A stretch of 64,000 nt of DNA. It comes from Crotalaria pallida. Lineage: Eukaryota; Streptophyta; Magnoliopsida; Fabales; Fabaceae. The notes under the pieces were generated by a model. The model did not search any database. It saw nothing but the letters and a program-made list of their open reading frames with translations, and was not told where the DNA came from. Position 1 is the first letter of the stretch. Each line of letters starts with the position of its first letter. The stretch lies in assembly GCA_037953625.1 (NCBI GenBank), contig CM075650.1, positions 5,644,501-5,708,500 on the forward strand, in the 5' to 3' direction. Below, in pieces: positions 11,862 to 23,489 of this stretch. A program made the position numbers and the translations under genes.

Positions 11862-12691
11862 TATTATTAGTTATTATTATATTATAAAAAAATACAATAA
11901 AAAATTTAACTTGCACACTTATTAAATGAAAATGCAAACAAGTCCCACATTGTTTAACATGGTGCATGCTCTTTGGTTCTGAAGAAATGTTAGGCTATAT
12001 GAGGGTAGGAAGGAGACTTAATATAATGCATCTATGCTTGCATTTGTTGAAGAGTTGGTCGATGTTGGACTTAATATGTTGAAGCTTGCCTTGCCTTGTC
12101 TTGGTTATGTGTAATTATGCAAGTCCCACATTGTTCATTTCATAAGAAATAAGCCCACATCGTTCATTCCATAAGAATAAGAAATAGGCCTTCCACCCCT
12201 TGTTGTAATCCTTATAAGTTATGAAGTCCCACATTGCCTATTAGAAAGGAAAAACTTGTATCTTTCCTTATAAAAAGGACCACTTCCATAGCTTTTATGA
12301 TAAATGGAGTTACAATGGGCCTCAATGACTAATTGGGTCACATGACATGACTAATTTAAAAGTTTTAATATTTGATCAATAATTTTTCTTGTTAGGAAAT
12401 TCGGTTGAACTGCTAACCCTTTGGTTTTTTTCGGTTTTTGACTGGTTTTTCCGGTTTGGAAATTGGTACCATGATTGGTTCACCAATTTACTAGTAGGCC
12501 TATTGGCCTATTTAAAAATTTAGTTTATGCAACTTTTGTAACAGGCTTATAGGTTAGACCAGGCTTTTTAACAGGTCAAGCTCAGGCTTGAAAAATTAAT
12601 TTAAACAGGCTAACAGATCAAGCCACAATAATTTAATAGGCCGAGTCTGCTTAAGGCCAAAGCCTGACCTGGCCTGTTTCTACCCCTATCA
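11640..12691. mobile_element. hAT-like non-autonomous element, about 1.05 kb
   Basis: The termini are inverted: AGGGGTGGAAACAGGCCAGG on the left and the complement of TGACCTGGCCTGTTTCTACC on the right. Subterminal regions are packed with AACAGGC/GCCTGTT motifs on both sides. The interior has an (ATT)n run (about 11830-11876) and several copies of GTCCCACATTG, a motif common in TRIM LTRs, suggesting nested debris. I found no 8-bp target duplication. Confidence 0.55.
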
Positions 12692-12719
12692 ACACCCTAA
12701 CAAGAATTAACCAATCATT

Positions 12720-13110
12720 CTAATACACTCCATTCGGATATGGAAATAACTGGGTGACCTCTTTGGGGATAGGATTTTCAACATCATTGAGCTTATTACA
12801 CCTCACTCTTGCTTCAAAGAAAGGGACACCCTCATCATTGCACTCTAGGAGAGCCTTGTCCACAATGAGCCTCCCAGCAAGAGGGAAGTAATGGATCAAG
12901 GCTTGAGAGAGGGACTTCTTGAGGTAGTTGGAAAGATTGTCGGTGGTGTTCATTCATGAGTTGGTTTGAAAGGAAGAAGTAAACCATACAAACATTTTCA
13001 TGGGGAGCGAGTTGGTCTATGAGGGAGAGGTTATAGTGGAGAAGGTGGTTTGGAGTGGGAGAGGATGGTTTGGCCACTTCTTTGGAAATCACTCTAACTT
13101 CAGCCTTCAT
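12720..13110 (-). pseudogene. BAHD acyltransferase exon-1 pseudogene
   Basis: A partial copy of the first exon of the BAHD gene at 8750-9179, same strand. It starts at ATG 13110 with the same KPSSPTPNHLLHYNLSL stretch and keeps HYFPLAGRLIVDK and LECNDEGVPFFEARVRC. Near 12953 the bases ATGA are duplicated (ATGAATGA), a 4-bp insertion that shifts the frame. Similarity stops about 12735, after the LFPYP stretch, before the HxxxD exon, close to the end of the hAT-like element at 12691. A TATA-like TATATATACA remains about 80 bp upstream of the ATG. No second exon was found, so it cannot make an acyltransferase. Confidence 0.85.
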
Positions 13111-13210
13111 ACTTATTTGTATAGTTTGGCTAATAAGTGTTTTTTGATTATAACTTGTGTTTGATTTGAAAAGATTCACATGTGTGTGTATATATACATA
13201 TCAGAATAAA

Positions 13211-13251
<41 letters not shown>

Positions 13252-14138
13252 ACATACATGAAAAATAGCATAAAATAATCTTGTCCTGCAAATATTTTCT
13301 AAACACTTACAACACAACACTTCCTTAAAACACCATATAGTGTGGTTGGTAAGTCTGGTCATGACATTTTTAGGCCTCAGGTGAAAAAGAGAATTAGGGG
13401 CCTTAATTTATTAAAACAAATCATTATTTAAAACTATTATATCAAATTTTGAACAAAAATAGGAGCTCATAAAAATTATGAAGGCAAAATGAAAATGACT
13501 AACTTAAGTTTAAAAAAAAAATGCAATAATGTGAAACTTTTACACTAAAATTTGAAGAAAAAGAAAAAGACCTGTTCAAATTTTGATTTCGAAGAATATA
13601 TTTTATTTTTATGTTTGTTGACATCCAATTTTGTCGCCCTCAAAATTAAAAATAAATATATAAATAAAAAAGGGCAGCCAATATAAAAAGCAAAATTTCA
13701 GTATAAAAAGATGTGTGTGAAGGTTGAGCAGGACAAAGAAGAAGAAAGGAAGAGAATAGTAAAAGATTGAGAGAGAGGTAGGTGATAAAAAAAAGGTTGA
13801 GCAGAGAAGAGAAACTGAAGAATGAGAGAAATGTAGGTAGGAGGGCTAAGTTGAGGAAGTGACAAAGAAAACAACTGTCCAGAAGCAGAAACTAAGTATT
13901 TGGAGATTTTTTTGCGTGCACCCCTCTTTGTTGGCAGTAGAGAAAGTAAACACTTTTCAACCGTTTGATTGACTTAATATCCAGATCTAACGATTCATAT
14001 TGAGAGGGTGTATCATAACTCATGCTCCCTCCCGTGTGTTAACAACAACTTCGAAACCCAGGCCGTTAGATTCATTGGTACCAAAATTACATGGTGCATA
14101 GGAACACCCCCCCCCCCCCCCCCCCCAATAAGTCTCCG
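13111..14138. other. Intergenic DNA with microsatellites and a C-run
   Basis: (AT)n at 13207-13236 runs directly into (AG)n to about 13250. Purine-rich DNA (13700-13870) reads like transcribed leader sequence but has no frame. A run of about 20 C lies at 14107-14126, just outside the CACTA element. Confidence 0.5.
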
Positions 14139-14159
14139 CACTACAAGAAAAATCCAAAA

Positions 14160-14660
14160 TAGCGACGGATTTGCGACGGATTTGCGAGCAATGCGTCCGT
14201 CGCGTATTTTTCATCGCTAATTAGCGAGCACATGTTTCCCTCGCAAATTCCTCGCTAAAATCATGCTTTGCGAGGGAAAATTTCCCTCGCAAATCGCTCG
14301 CAAGAGTCGTTCAAGAAATTGGTCACACTTATCATTTGGCCGTCGCTAATTAGCGACGAAACATTCCTCGCAAATCGCTCGCAATTGATTTGGTCGTCGC
14401 TAATTAGCGACCAACAGTTCCTCGCAAATCCCTCGCAATTGATCAAGCCGTCGCTAATTAGCGGCCAACAGTTCCTCGCAAATCCCTCGCAATTGATCAA
14501 GCTGTCGCTAATTAGCGACCAACAGTTCCTCGCAAAATCCTCGCTGGTGAATTCTATTTGCGATGGCTTAATCCCTCGCAAATCTCTCGCATATTTTCAT
14601 CCCTCGCTAATTGGTGACGAAGAGGTCCTCATTTACTACGAAAAATCGGGCATTTTTTGA
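14160..14660. repeat. CACTA subterminal repeats, left
   Basis: Repeated short units such as CGTCGCTAATTAGCGAC, TTCCTCGCAAATC and CTCGCAATTGATC recur about every 60 bp. These are the binding-site-like arrays that CACTA elements carry next to their ends. Open reading frames here (both strands) are repeat translation. Confidence 0.85.
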
Positions 14661-15121
14661 CGATTTTTGCTACGCTAATAATTTTGTTAAAACGGTTTGT
14701 GACAGTTAAAACTGCCGCTAAGCTAGAGAATGGATTTAAAAAAAAATTGGCCTCCAAATATTGCTAATATTTTTGTTAAAAAGGTTTGCAACATATAAAA
14801 AGGAATTTTTTTTATCAAGAACCGGAATCTTATATAAGCTTTTTTTGCCCTCCAGAAATTGACGATAAACAGATTAGATATATAAGTATTTTTTCCTTTG
14901 GACATACATTCATCAAATCTTAAATTTTAAAAACAATATATTATATAAATTCATAAATTCATTCATGAAGTTGGTAAACATAAATACAAGCGTAGCTACA
15001 AAAGACCTATAATTAATAATCGGGCTAAAAGAGTGTACCGATAAGAATTCACATCAAATAAAAGTCTACTATATATTTAAATGATCAAGTACTACATATA
15101 TAAAAAAATAAATATATAAAT

Positions 15122-15221
15122 CTAAGGTAACTCATCAAGCATGTAAGCAGCCCATTTTTTCTTGACTTCATCTAGCAACTCATCCATGTACACGATGTAC
15201 TGGCAATCATCAATCAAAGTA
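15122..15221 (-). pseudogene. C48/Ulp1-peptidase-like last exon in the CACTA element
   Basis: After a 3' splice site (TTTTACAG, 15222 side) the minus strand reads a short exon ending ...DELLDEVKKKWAAYMLDELP and a TAG. The D-E-V-K-x-x-W-A-x-Y pattern resembles the C-terminal tail of Ulp1-like peptidases carried by plant CACTA and Mutator elements, and occupies the same position as the peptidase exon in the second CACTA element. The catalytic exons were not recognised here, so the call is by position and pattern. Confidence 0.45.
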
Positions 15222-16054
15222 CTGTAAAATTTAATATAAAGTAACGTAAGTTACATTAAATAAGAATTGAAATTGCAACAAAACAACCAAAAAAAAGTGA
15301 TAGGAGAAAAATGAAGAATACTTGGCAGAGACTTGCAATTAAATCTCTTCTTCACAAGCGATTCGAATTTCTTGCTTTTCCTTGAGAAAATGACAGTATC
15401 ACATTTAGATAAATAAAGACTCAGACAACTTATATTGATAGAGGGGATTTGAAGGGTCCAACAACAAATGGTAGACAGTGACTACATTCACAGTGTTTAA
15501 TATCCCTCAATATCTAACTTAAGGAAAAAAAAATGAATAAAGTAAATTACAGCCAGATCAGACATTATATGAATATATTAAAAACTAAATAAAACTGAAT
15601 ATTCTTAAAACTACAACACCACATATTTTGTGAGTTTGTCTTTGATCAATATCAAGCAAAGCACATCACAATTGCACCAAATAATTAGATAGTTGGGTAA
15701 ATGTCATTGTATAAATTCAACATCAGAGGTTTGATTATATAAATTATAATCATTAGGTAGTAAATACATGCCAAAGTTAAGACCCTAACAATAGTAATTA
15801 CATACTTAAAGTGTTCAAGGCATAGACTCTAAAGATAATTAACAATATATACATTTTTAGTAACAATCAAATTGATAATTGTCATGCATCTGACCAAAAG
15901 TAACATGTAATTTTTTACCTTGCAAGCTAGATGGCTCTTTCTCTCTTGTTCAAATCATGACAATCTTAGAGGTTAAGCTACTAGCATCCTAACCACACCA
16001 ATCCTGCACATGAAACTAAAGCAATTTAAAAGTCAAGCAATTTGAATGAGTGAT

Positions 16055-16811
16055 ACCACCTCAATAAATCCCCTCCCAGTTGCATTTGGTATATGACAAG
16101 AGAAGCTAAGATGTTGTATAGCTTCATCAGCCACAACAACTCCTTCAATCAAATCATGGCACCTATCATGTGCTAGATACTTCCCTTCGAGTGTACAGAG
16201 CAACCTGATATCGCAACAGATTAATATAAGGTTTTATGGTTTTACCTTTTCTCAACTCTTTTCAAAATGTATACCTGGCAGTATGGTGTACCTCAAACAA
16301 TAATAAGTACTGTATAGCTCAACATAAGCTTCTGTCAATGAAAAAATGTTTTTTGTGGCTAGAACCTTTCAAGTCAAAAAGTTTGCATATTATCATTAGT
16401 AATAAAATTTACCTTGTGCTAGACCGAAAAAGGTTGCATCCTTTCACAGTAAACTAAGCACTTGAACTTGCAGGAACAGCAAGTGGTTTAATGGATAAAA
16501 TCCTGCAGTTTTGTGGGCTTGTAAGGCGCAACGGCGCATCTAAGACAACCTGACCTGCAGGAGGGATATATGAAATCAAAGAACGTTGTCTCACAACCAC
16601 ATTAAAATGATAGAAGTATTTGCTGATTTTGAAGAAGTTCAATCATATGAGAGGAATGCACAACAACACACAGTGTGAGAGTGAGCAAACCATTATACAG
16701 AAACGCTACAGAGTGCTGCACCCTTGTATATACCCATCCTGTTCTCCATAAAGAATCATTTGATGCAGCAAGAAGCTTTCTCAAGCTTGATCCAAGATCA
16801 CTACCAAGATG
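16055..16811 (-). pseudogene. Captured SPL (SQUAMOSA promoter-binding-like) gene fragment
   Basis: Three consecutive exons from the C-terminal half of an SPL1/SPL12-class transcription factor lie here with their introns. Exon a (about 16811-16691) reads SSLRKLLAASNDSLWRTGWV and on to FLYNG. Exon b (16554-16413) reads GQVVLDAPLRLTSPQNCRIL, then SIKPLAVPASSSA. Exon c (16204 to about 16055) reads LLCTLEGKYLAHD and IPNATGRGFIEV. Splice sites at the junctions are intact. In exon b a TAG stop replaces the Gln codon expected before FTVKG, and the reading frame continues afterwards, so the copy is dead as protein. The SBP DNA-binding domain and the ankyrin/transmembrane end are absent. The retained introns show capture from genomic DNA rather than from mRNA. 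Confidence 0.88.
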
Positions 16812-18252
16812 CATTATCAAAATATTAATAAGCCAAAAAATAGATTTTTCTTTCAAATAGTTTATTCTAACAATTACCTGCAATAAGTTATTTGTTTGGC
16901 ACCAGTTCCTTGCTTGGAAATACAAGCATATTCATTTGATCCTGTTTTGTTAGGAGTGCCTTATACAAGCATTTCCTATTGAGCACGATATAGAATGAGG
17001 TAAGGGTGTGCATGTGCCCTGTTCTATTTCTAGCATTTAAGATAGTAAGGAAAAGAGAAGGCCTGATATGATAGGATAAGTGTTTGATTGTATGTCAGTA
17101 TGTATTAACATGTAACTTGTCCAAATTCCTGCTTAAATTGAGTTTTGATCTATGTTGCACAGGTACGTTAGTTTTGGCCAAGTACCCGCACCGAGTGCGG
17201 GTACGCGTTGGGTACGCTCGGGAGGTGAGCATGTGTTTTTGGTTTAACTAATCCCGCAGGGTACTCTATTTACAAGAAATTTCAAAATAATGTGTTTCAA
17301 GCTTCAACTTTCAAGCCCTCTTGGCTACCTTTTTCTGCTGCCATCACATCTCAGGCAACAACGTGCAATGAAATGAAGTATGCTTAAAAAATAGGTTATT
17401 AAAATCCAAGAGGCTTAGCCTAATCAGTACAAATAATATCATAAATCTCCATCATAAATTGCAAATCAGTAAAATCAGAACCAAAAACAAATTATTTTAG
17501 CAAACTACTAGTGGAAAATGAGAAGACTTGCGAATGGTCCCCCGAGAGAGAAGGTTCGCGGGAATGAGAAACAGTGGAGGGAGCCCGCGAGAGAAAGGAA
17601 CGACGAGCAAGAGAAAAAGAAAAAGGAGCGGCCGAGTGGTGGCTCAACCACGAGGACAAGGAAGAGGGAGAAACGAGTCACTTTGGAATGAAGGAAGAAG
17701 AAGGAGTATAGGGGGAGGTGGCCGGCGGCGGCAAAGACTCAAGAAGAAAGAAGAATAGGGTTTCATGGAATGAAGGAAGAAGAAGGAGTATAGGCCGATT
17801 TAGGGAACTTTAGACTTGGTGTATTCTAGGGTTAGGTTTTTCTTTTTTTCTTTTTTTTTATATTGGGTTAGGTTTTAAAATAAATATAAATAATAAATAT
17901 TTTTTATCTTTGTAGTTTTTTTTAATATAGTTTCATTTTATATAAATTTAGATATTGAAATTTTATGTCCCCCAACAATTTTTCGTTATTTTTAATTTTT
18001 TATTTAACTTATGTTCTTTAATCCGTACACACGATATGAGCAACTGCATTATAAGAAAGGTATTACAATCAAAAAACCATTACTTTCCTTTGTTTCGGCT
18101 AATGGCACCATGCATCTTAATTGAAACAATCTCCTTTTGGTGAACTTACACATGATTAGGGTTTCCTTTTGCTCCTCTGCCTCTTTCTTTTTTGTCTCTC
18201 TATGTTTTTGCATTTATGCTCAATTCTTAGTGTCTTGAGTTTTGCATTTCTG

Positions 18253-18292
<40 letters not shown>

Positions 18293-18539
18293 TACCTCGA
18301 ACCAGAACCAGTTTTACCAGTTTAATCATCTGGATCAACTCGTTTTAGGTTACTTCTTCTTACTTGTTTTGGATTCAACCAGGTTTGTTATTATGACAGT
18401 GGTCAGAACGGAGGACGTGATTTTGGTGGTTAACGAAGTTGCATTAGTCGTCGGAAACAATGGACATGGCGGTGGATGTTGGGGACAAAATGGTTTACCT
18501 AGAAACAACAAATAAAATAATATTTATTTCATTAAAATG

Positions 18540-19660
18540 CATACCTAGCGACGAATTTGCGAGGAAAATATTTCATCGCAAACGATTTGATAGCATAAAG
18601 GAATTTGTGGCGACGAATTTGCGAGAGAAACATGCCCTCACAAACTTTATTGTTATACAAATGTATTCGTAGCGACAGATTTGAGAGGACACTATTCTCT
18701 CGCAAACAAATTGACCGCATACGTAAAGGAATTTGTGGCGACGGATTTGCAAGAGAAAGATGCCCTCGCAAACTTTATTTCATTAAAATGCATACCTAGC
18801 GACGGATTGGCGAGGAAAATATTCCCTCGTAAACGATTTGATAGCATAAAAGAATTTGTGATGACGGATTTGCGAGAGAAATATGCCCTCGCAAACTTCA
18901 ATGTTTAAAAATGTATTTATAGCGACGGCTTTGGGAGGAAACTATTCCCTCGCCAACAATTTGGAAAATTTAAAGCAATTCGTGGCGACCGGCTTGCGAC
19001 GGAAACATGCCCTCGCAAACTACCTAGCGACGGATTTGCGAGGAAAATATCCCTCGCCAAAATTGCTTAAAATAATCTCTCGCTAATTTGTCGCAATTCC
19101 GTCGCAAATGTTGTCTAAAGGAATTCGTGGCGACCGTCTTGCGACGGAAACATGCCCTCACAAACTACTAGCGACGGATTTGCGAGGAAAATGTCCCTCG
19201 CCAAAATTGTTTAAAATAATCTCTCGCTAATTTGTCGCAATTTCGTCGCAAATATTGTTTAAAGGAATTCGTGGCGACCGGCTTGCGACGAAAACATGCC
19301 CTCGCAAACTATCTAGCGACGAATTTGCGAGGAAAATGTCCCTCGCCAAAATTGCTAAAAATAATCTCTCGCTAATTGGTAGCAATTCCGTCGCAAATTT
19401 TGTTTAAAGTAATTCGTGCGACCGGCTTGCGACGGAATCATTCCCTCGCAAACTACCTAGCGATGGATTTGCAAGGAAAATGTCCCTCGCCAAAATTGCT
19501 TAAAATAATCTCTCGCTAATCCGTCGCAAATCCGTCGCAAAATGATAATTGTTTCTCTTTGCGAGGGAATTCGCTTTCGCTCGCTAATCCCTCGCATGTC
19601 CCTCGCTAATTAGCGACAGATTAGCGACGGAAATTTGCCCTCGCTAAAATCTGTCGCTAT
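18540..19660. repeat. CACTA subterminal repeats, right, 144-bp tandem units
   Basis: Copies of CTAGCGACGGATTTGCGAGG start near 19024, 19168, 19313 and 19457, giving about four units with a 144-145-bp period. Each contains TCTCTCGCTAATTTGTCGC and GGCGACCGGCTTGCGACGG. More diverged units occupy 18540-19020. Confidence 0.85.
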
Positions 19661-19680
19661 TTTGGTTTTTTGTTGTAGGG

Positions 19681-20890
19681 ATCCCTACACTAAATTCAAG
19701 CCTTTTTTAATCAACCGTTTATTTAAATTAACCGATGAAATCAAGACCGTTGGATTGGCGCGTGTCAGGATCCTTGGATGTTCCGATCGCGACAATGTCT
19801 AATTATTGATAACTTTTGAACATTAAAACTTTTAAATTTTTTTTTTTGTTTTCTTGTTTTTGAGGGCCTTTTTTGATCGAGTCGATGGCGATCAGCCCTT
19901 GAATCTATCCATAGGATCGGCAACGGTGACCGGCTTGTTATATTTTATATGTCAAGCTAGAACGAATAAGTAATTTAAAAAGTAAATGTTTTTTAGGAAA
20001 TTAATACATTTAATGAATTAAAAAATAATTATTTAGTTTTTCAATACAATATTAATATTTATATTATATTCTCTTATTTTATGCATGATGTGCATATAAT
20101 AGAAAAAGCGAATATATATATATATATATATATAAAATATTGTGTTAAAAAATCATATTTCTATACAACATTTATAAGCATAAAATAATTATGTCCTACG
20201 ATCAGTTTCTGAACAGTACAAGTGTATTTGCTATGCTCATTAACGTCCCTAGTCACTAAGCACGAGCCACCTTTTTGTGCCAAAGGGTAGCACTTGCACG
20301 CAGTATAGCAATTTACCACGAAAAAGTTTGTCAGAAGACTCATGATTTTTAGCGGAAGATAGATATATAGTGTGTTTGGTTTTGCGGTGGCTACCCTCAA
20401 AATCACGTTTAGAACTTAAAAGTTAAAGAGGGTTGCTTCCACTTAACGCTAGTTTAAGACCCTCATAACGCATAAGCAAACATGCATAATAGTTGAAAAG
20501 ATAAAAATATTAGTAGTTGGATATAGGTTGAGATGAATCATAGATAAAATAACATATATTGAATAGTTGGAGAAGTAATTTGGTGGGTTAAAGGGTAATA
20601 CATAGTATTTTTAGTTGATCACCCTTCGTTAGATCACACACAACAATAACTTCCTATATGCCTATTTACAAGAGTGGTAAAGGAAATTTCCACAATTTTA
20701 CATCAACATGCATGTATTTTATTAAATTATTCTACATGTTTCAAAATTTGTAGCAGATGAAACATTACTGAAAAGAAATAGCTTTTATGAGAAACAACAA
20801 CTACAAATAACTTTAGGTGTAGAAGTCTATGTACCACTACAAAGTAATAACCCAATGGACATAGTATATAAGTAAAGAGAAAACTAAAAA
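19681..20890. other. Intergenic DNA with a small MITE-like repeat
   Basis: (AT)n at about 20114-20135. At about 20369-20482 a repeat starts GTGTTTGGTTTTGCGG and ends near GCATAAGCAAACATGCA, as in small plant MITEs. A Cys-containing open stretch at 20161-20406 (minus) has no clear signal peptide or known family. Confidence 0.4.
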
Positions 20891-20963
20891 CGCCCACCGT
20901 GGGGCTTGAACCCACGACCACAAGGTTAAGAGCCTTGCGCTCTACCAACTGAGCTAGACGGGC
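20891..20963 (-). tRNA. tRNA-Lys (anticodon CTT)
   Basis: Read on the minus strand this is a complete 73-nt tRNA. The acceptor stem GCCCGTC pairs with the 3' GGTGGGC (one G-T pair), leaving G as discriminator base. The D-arm is AGCTCAGTTGGTAGAGC (A box). The anticodon stem-loop reads CAAGGCTCTTAACCTTG with CTT as the anticodon. The T-arm holds GGTTCGAGCC (B box). There is no intron and no encoded CCA, as expected of a nuclear plant gene. It decodes AAG. A T-rich stretch should follow for Pol III termination, but the run downstream on the minus strand is short (GTTTTTAGTTTTC). Confidence 0.97.
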
Positions 20964-21442
20964 TTGGTTGTCTTGTTCACTGCTAAAATTCTTTCTTGTT
21001 CTTTCATTTTCATAAGCTGGATCCGGTTTTGCATTCTTCACTATTGCGATCCCACACTTGCCGATGAGGGTGCTTAACACATTACGCTTTGTCTTTCCAT
21101 GTAGGTAGGCAAGTGCAAAACTCATAATTGTTGAATTTGCTATTGGGTTATACTTAACTATCTTTTCATTTCGTTTTTTTTTTTAAAAAAAATTTTATCA
21201 CGTGGTTTTCAAGAAACTCATTTTTTTTTCTTTAAATTTATCCAAATTATATTATTTCCTTCCCCTCTCAAGTATTCTAAGCATTATTGTGAGTTCCACA
21301 TTTGGATTGTTTGAGACTCTTTTTGTTTTTGACATTGATGGTCCTTTATATTATTCTTTTGCAAGTGGATCCGATAGTAAACCATTTTGAGCTAGTGGTG
21401 CTTTTACACTTCATTTGTCATTTAATACACCTATCTATTTTT

Positions 21443-22342
21443 GAGTAATAGATTACAAACCCCCATTAGTATCCCTAAACCCCTTTTTTAAAAGTGTAAT
21501 TACCATAATGCCTTAATTAAAAAAAACGTAGAATACAAACCCCTTTTTTTATCCTCAAACCCCAAAACCCTTTTTCTATCCATAAACCCCAAACCCCTTT
21601 TTCATATATCCTATCATAGAAACTTCATCCACCTTATTCTCTAATAAAAAAAAAACCCTCCAATACATTGCATTGCATTTAAAGAAGACAAACTCCATCA
21701 TTGCATTGGTCTTATCTTGGGACCTTGATCGTTGCATTTTTTTTTTTGGCTTATTATTGGAGCATAAAACTCAATGGTTCCTTACGAGGTATAACTTGGG
21801 TTTTGCAAATTGTTATTCAATGTTTGAATTAGATATGTATGTTTTTAAATGTTTCTAAACTTGATAAGTGCATAAGTAAAAGTCACCGAATCAGTTACCA
21901 ACCTTATGTAAGTAATAAAGTTGTCATCTCCGTTCCCTTGTATTAAGAAGGTTCTTGATATTATAGGTGAAAGAACTGGAAATGGAAATATATCCCGTGC
22001 TAGATGAACTAGCTTCATCTATCAGTACCCTCAATCTAGAACGTGTTCTTGAACGGGGGTTTACTGTAGCCATGATAAGTCTTAGTATGTATTATATTCC
22101 TTAAACTCCATCACTGTATTGGAGGTTTTTTTTTTGAGAGAATAAGGAGGATGGAGTTTCTGTGATGGGATATATGAAAAAGGGGTTTGGGATTTATGAA
22201 TAGAAAAAGGGTTTTGGGGTTTGGGGATAAAAAAAGGGTTTGTATTCTACGTTTTTTTTAATTAAGGCATTATGGTAATTACACTTTTAAAAAAGGGGTT
22301 TGGGAATTGGGGATACTAATGGGGGTTTGTAATCTATTACTC
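21443..22342. mobile_element. Mutator-type foldback element, 900 bp, perfect 9-bp TSD
   Basis: A perfect 9-bp direct repeat TCTATTTTT lies directly outside both ends (21434-21442 and 22343-22351), the duplication size of Mutator-like elements. The terminal inverted repeats are about 220 bp (21443 to about 21665, and about 22125 to 22342), starting GAGTAATAGATTACAAACCC. They are highly similar except for small indels. The interior of about 450 bp contains no transposase and no gene fragment I recognise. Confidence 0.9.
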
Positions 22343-22386
22343 TCTATTTTTTTTACAGTATATTTCCTAAATTATCTTTAAAAAAT

Positions 22387-23471
22387 TGTTGGTACCCCAA
22401 TATTTGGTGGCCCAAATTACAAGGCCCAATCCATATGAAGGCCCAAAATCATCAAACAAAAACAAAACAATAAAAGACTCTGAGAAAGGTGTGTAAGCAC
22501 CAAGAGCCGCCCAGAGCGTCACGTGCCCAGAGCGACAGTCATCAAGGCGACACATTCTGATGATGTGCCCAGGAGAAAGAGCAAGACGTACTGATGGAAG
22601 TGAGCACAACATGTCCTCCCAAAGCGCCCCAGGTGTCATGGAAACTTGGGGAGAAAGTCATGATAAATGAGAGCGAACAGGGAATGGAGCTTGTGGAAGG
22701 CGCACATAACACAACTGCTCAAGACTCCAACGACTTGCAGAGGAAGCCAAGAGGGAATCTTTTGGCTACCCAAGACAAAGCCAAGAGTAGTAAGACTTGA
22801 GCCCCTCTCCTTCTGCAGCCATTGATGACAAAGCCAAAATAAGGAAACAAACAAAAAGTACCTGATAAAGGAGATAATGCACAGCAGTCAAAGGGAAAAA
22901 GTGCCATCAACCAGTGGATAAAGCAGGAAAGGCAATAACCACTGGGCAAAGAAGGCAATATAAATAGAGGGATTTCATATTCTATGAGAGGATAAGAAAA
23001 GAGGAACTCAACGGAGGAAAACAACACAATAAACACATGAAACACTAGTTCTCTTTTCTAAGTTTCAGAGAAGGAACACTGAAGAGAAGTAAGAGAGAGA
23101 ACACGAGAGAGAAATACAAAAGAATGAGGTGAGCCAGAAAGCGCACACCTCCAGCAACCAACAAGAACAACAGAAAGAACAACTCAACTCATCAGAACCT
23201 CAACAACTCCAACACATGGAGAACTACACACAGAGAGAGTACAATGAGGGAAAAGGAATAGAAGCTTTCTCTGAAACTTAGGCTTAGTATCATAGAGGAG
23301 AGTGTAAAAGCCAAAGCGCACACCCCTCCCCCTGTAAAAATACCACAAGTGTGGAAGTCATTTCCTTGTATCCACCTCTCTGTATCTCATTTCAATATAA
23401 TGAAAGCCTAAAGCTTCACTAAGTTTACGAACCCATTTATCTCTGCTTAATCATTTGCTTATCACTAAAAG
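22387..23471 (+). repeat. 5' LTR, main part
   Basis: Begins TGTTGGTACCCC and matches the 3' LTR base for base except for scattered substitutions. The last 12 bp of this LTR (CGATCCGAAACA) lie at 29429-29440, on the far side of the inserted CACTA element. A likely promoter TATA (GCAATATAAATAGAGGG, about 22956) lies in it, and AATATAATGAAAGCC near its 3' end may be part of the polyadenylation region. Confidence 0.92.
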
Positions 23472-23489
23472 CACTAGTACAAAATACAT

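Larger units (their letters stand above)
14139..19680 (-). mobile_element. CACTA (En/Spm) element carrying an SPL gene fragment
   Basis: The left end CACTACAAGAAAAATCC and the inverse of the right end (CCCTACAACAAAAAACC) continue into the shared CAAAATAGCGAC; the right tip has lost the canonical CACTA bases. Subterminal regions (14160-14660 and 18540-19660) are packed with TAGCGACGGATTTGCGAGG-type motifs in both orientations. The interior holds a C48-peptidase-like last exon and a captured SPL fragment on the minus strand, and a purine/GC-rich stretch at 17520-17800 that may be a promoter or leader. No transposase (TnpA/TnpD) is visible, so it is non-autonomous. The 3-bp target duplication is not identifiable. 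Confidence 0.8.

Noticed and set aside
14261..14660. Open frames of 106 and 130 aa on opposite strands with internal repeats
   Set aside because: Both come from CACTA subterminal repeats; the repeat is inverted and stop-free on both strands.
17528..17758. Arg/Lys/Gly-rich 76-aa frame
   Set aside because: Purine-rich low-complexity DNA inside the CACTA element; no conserved motif.
18540..19086. Regularly spaced repeats that resemble a CRISPR array
   Set aside because: This is plant nuclear DNA, the units are adjacent or overlapping rather than separated by unique spacers, and they lie at a transposon end.
20161..20406. Cys-containing 81-aa frame, considered as a legume nodule-type Cys-rich peptide
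   Set aside because: No clear signal peptide directly before the Cys region and Cys spacing does not fit the 4- or 6-Cys patterns of that family.
20727..21125. 132-aa open frame on the minus strand containing ARLAQLVERKALN
   Set aside because: The middle is the translation of the tRNA-Lys gene, a well-known artefact; the flanks match no family.
22367..23045. Open frames of 72-108 aa present twice (also at 35484-36186)
   Set aside because: They lie inside the two LTRs, on the strand opposite to transcription, and have no family similarity; duplication of the LTR explains the recurrence.
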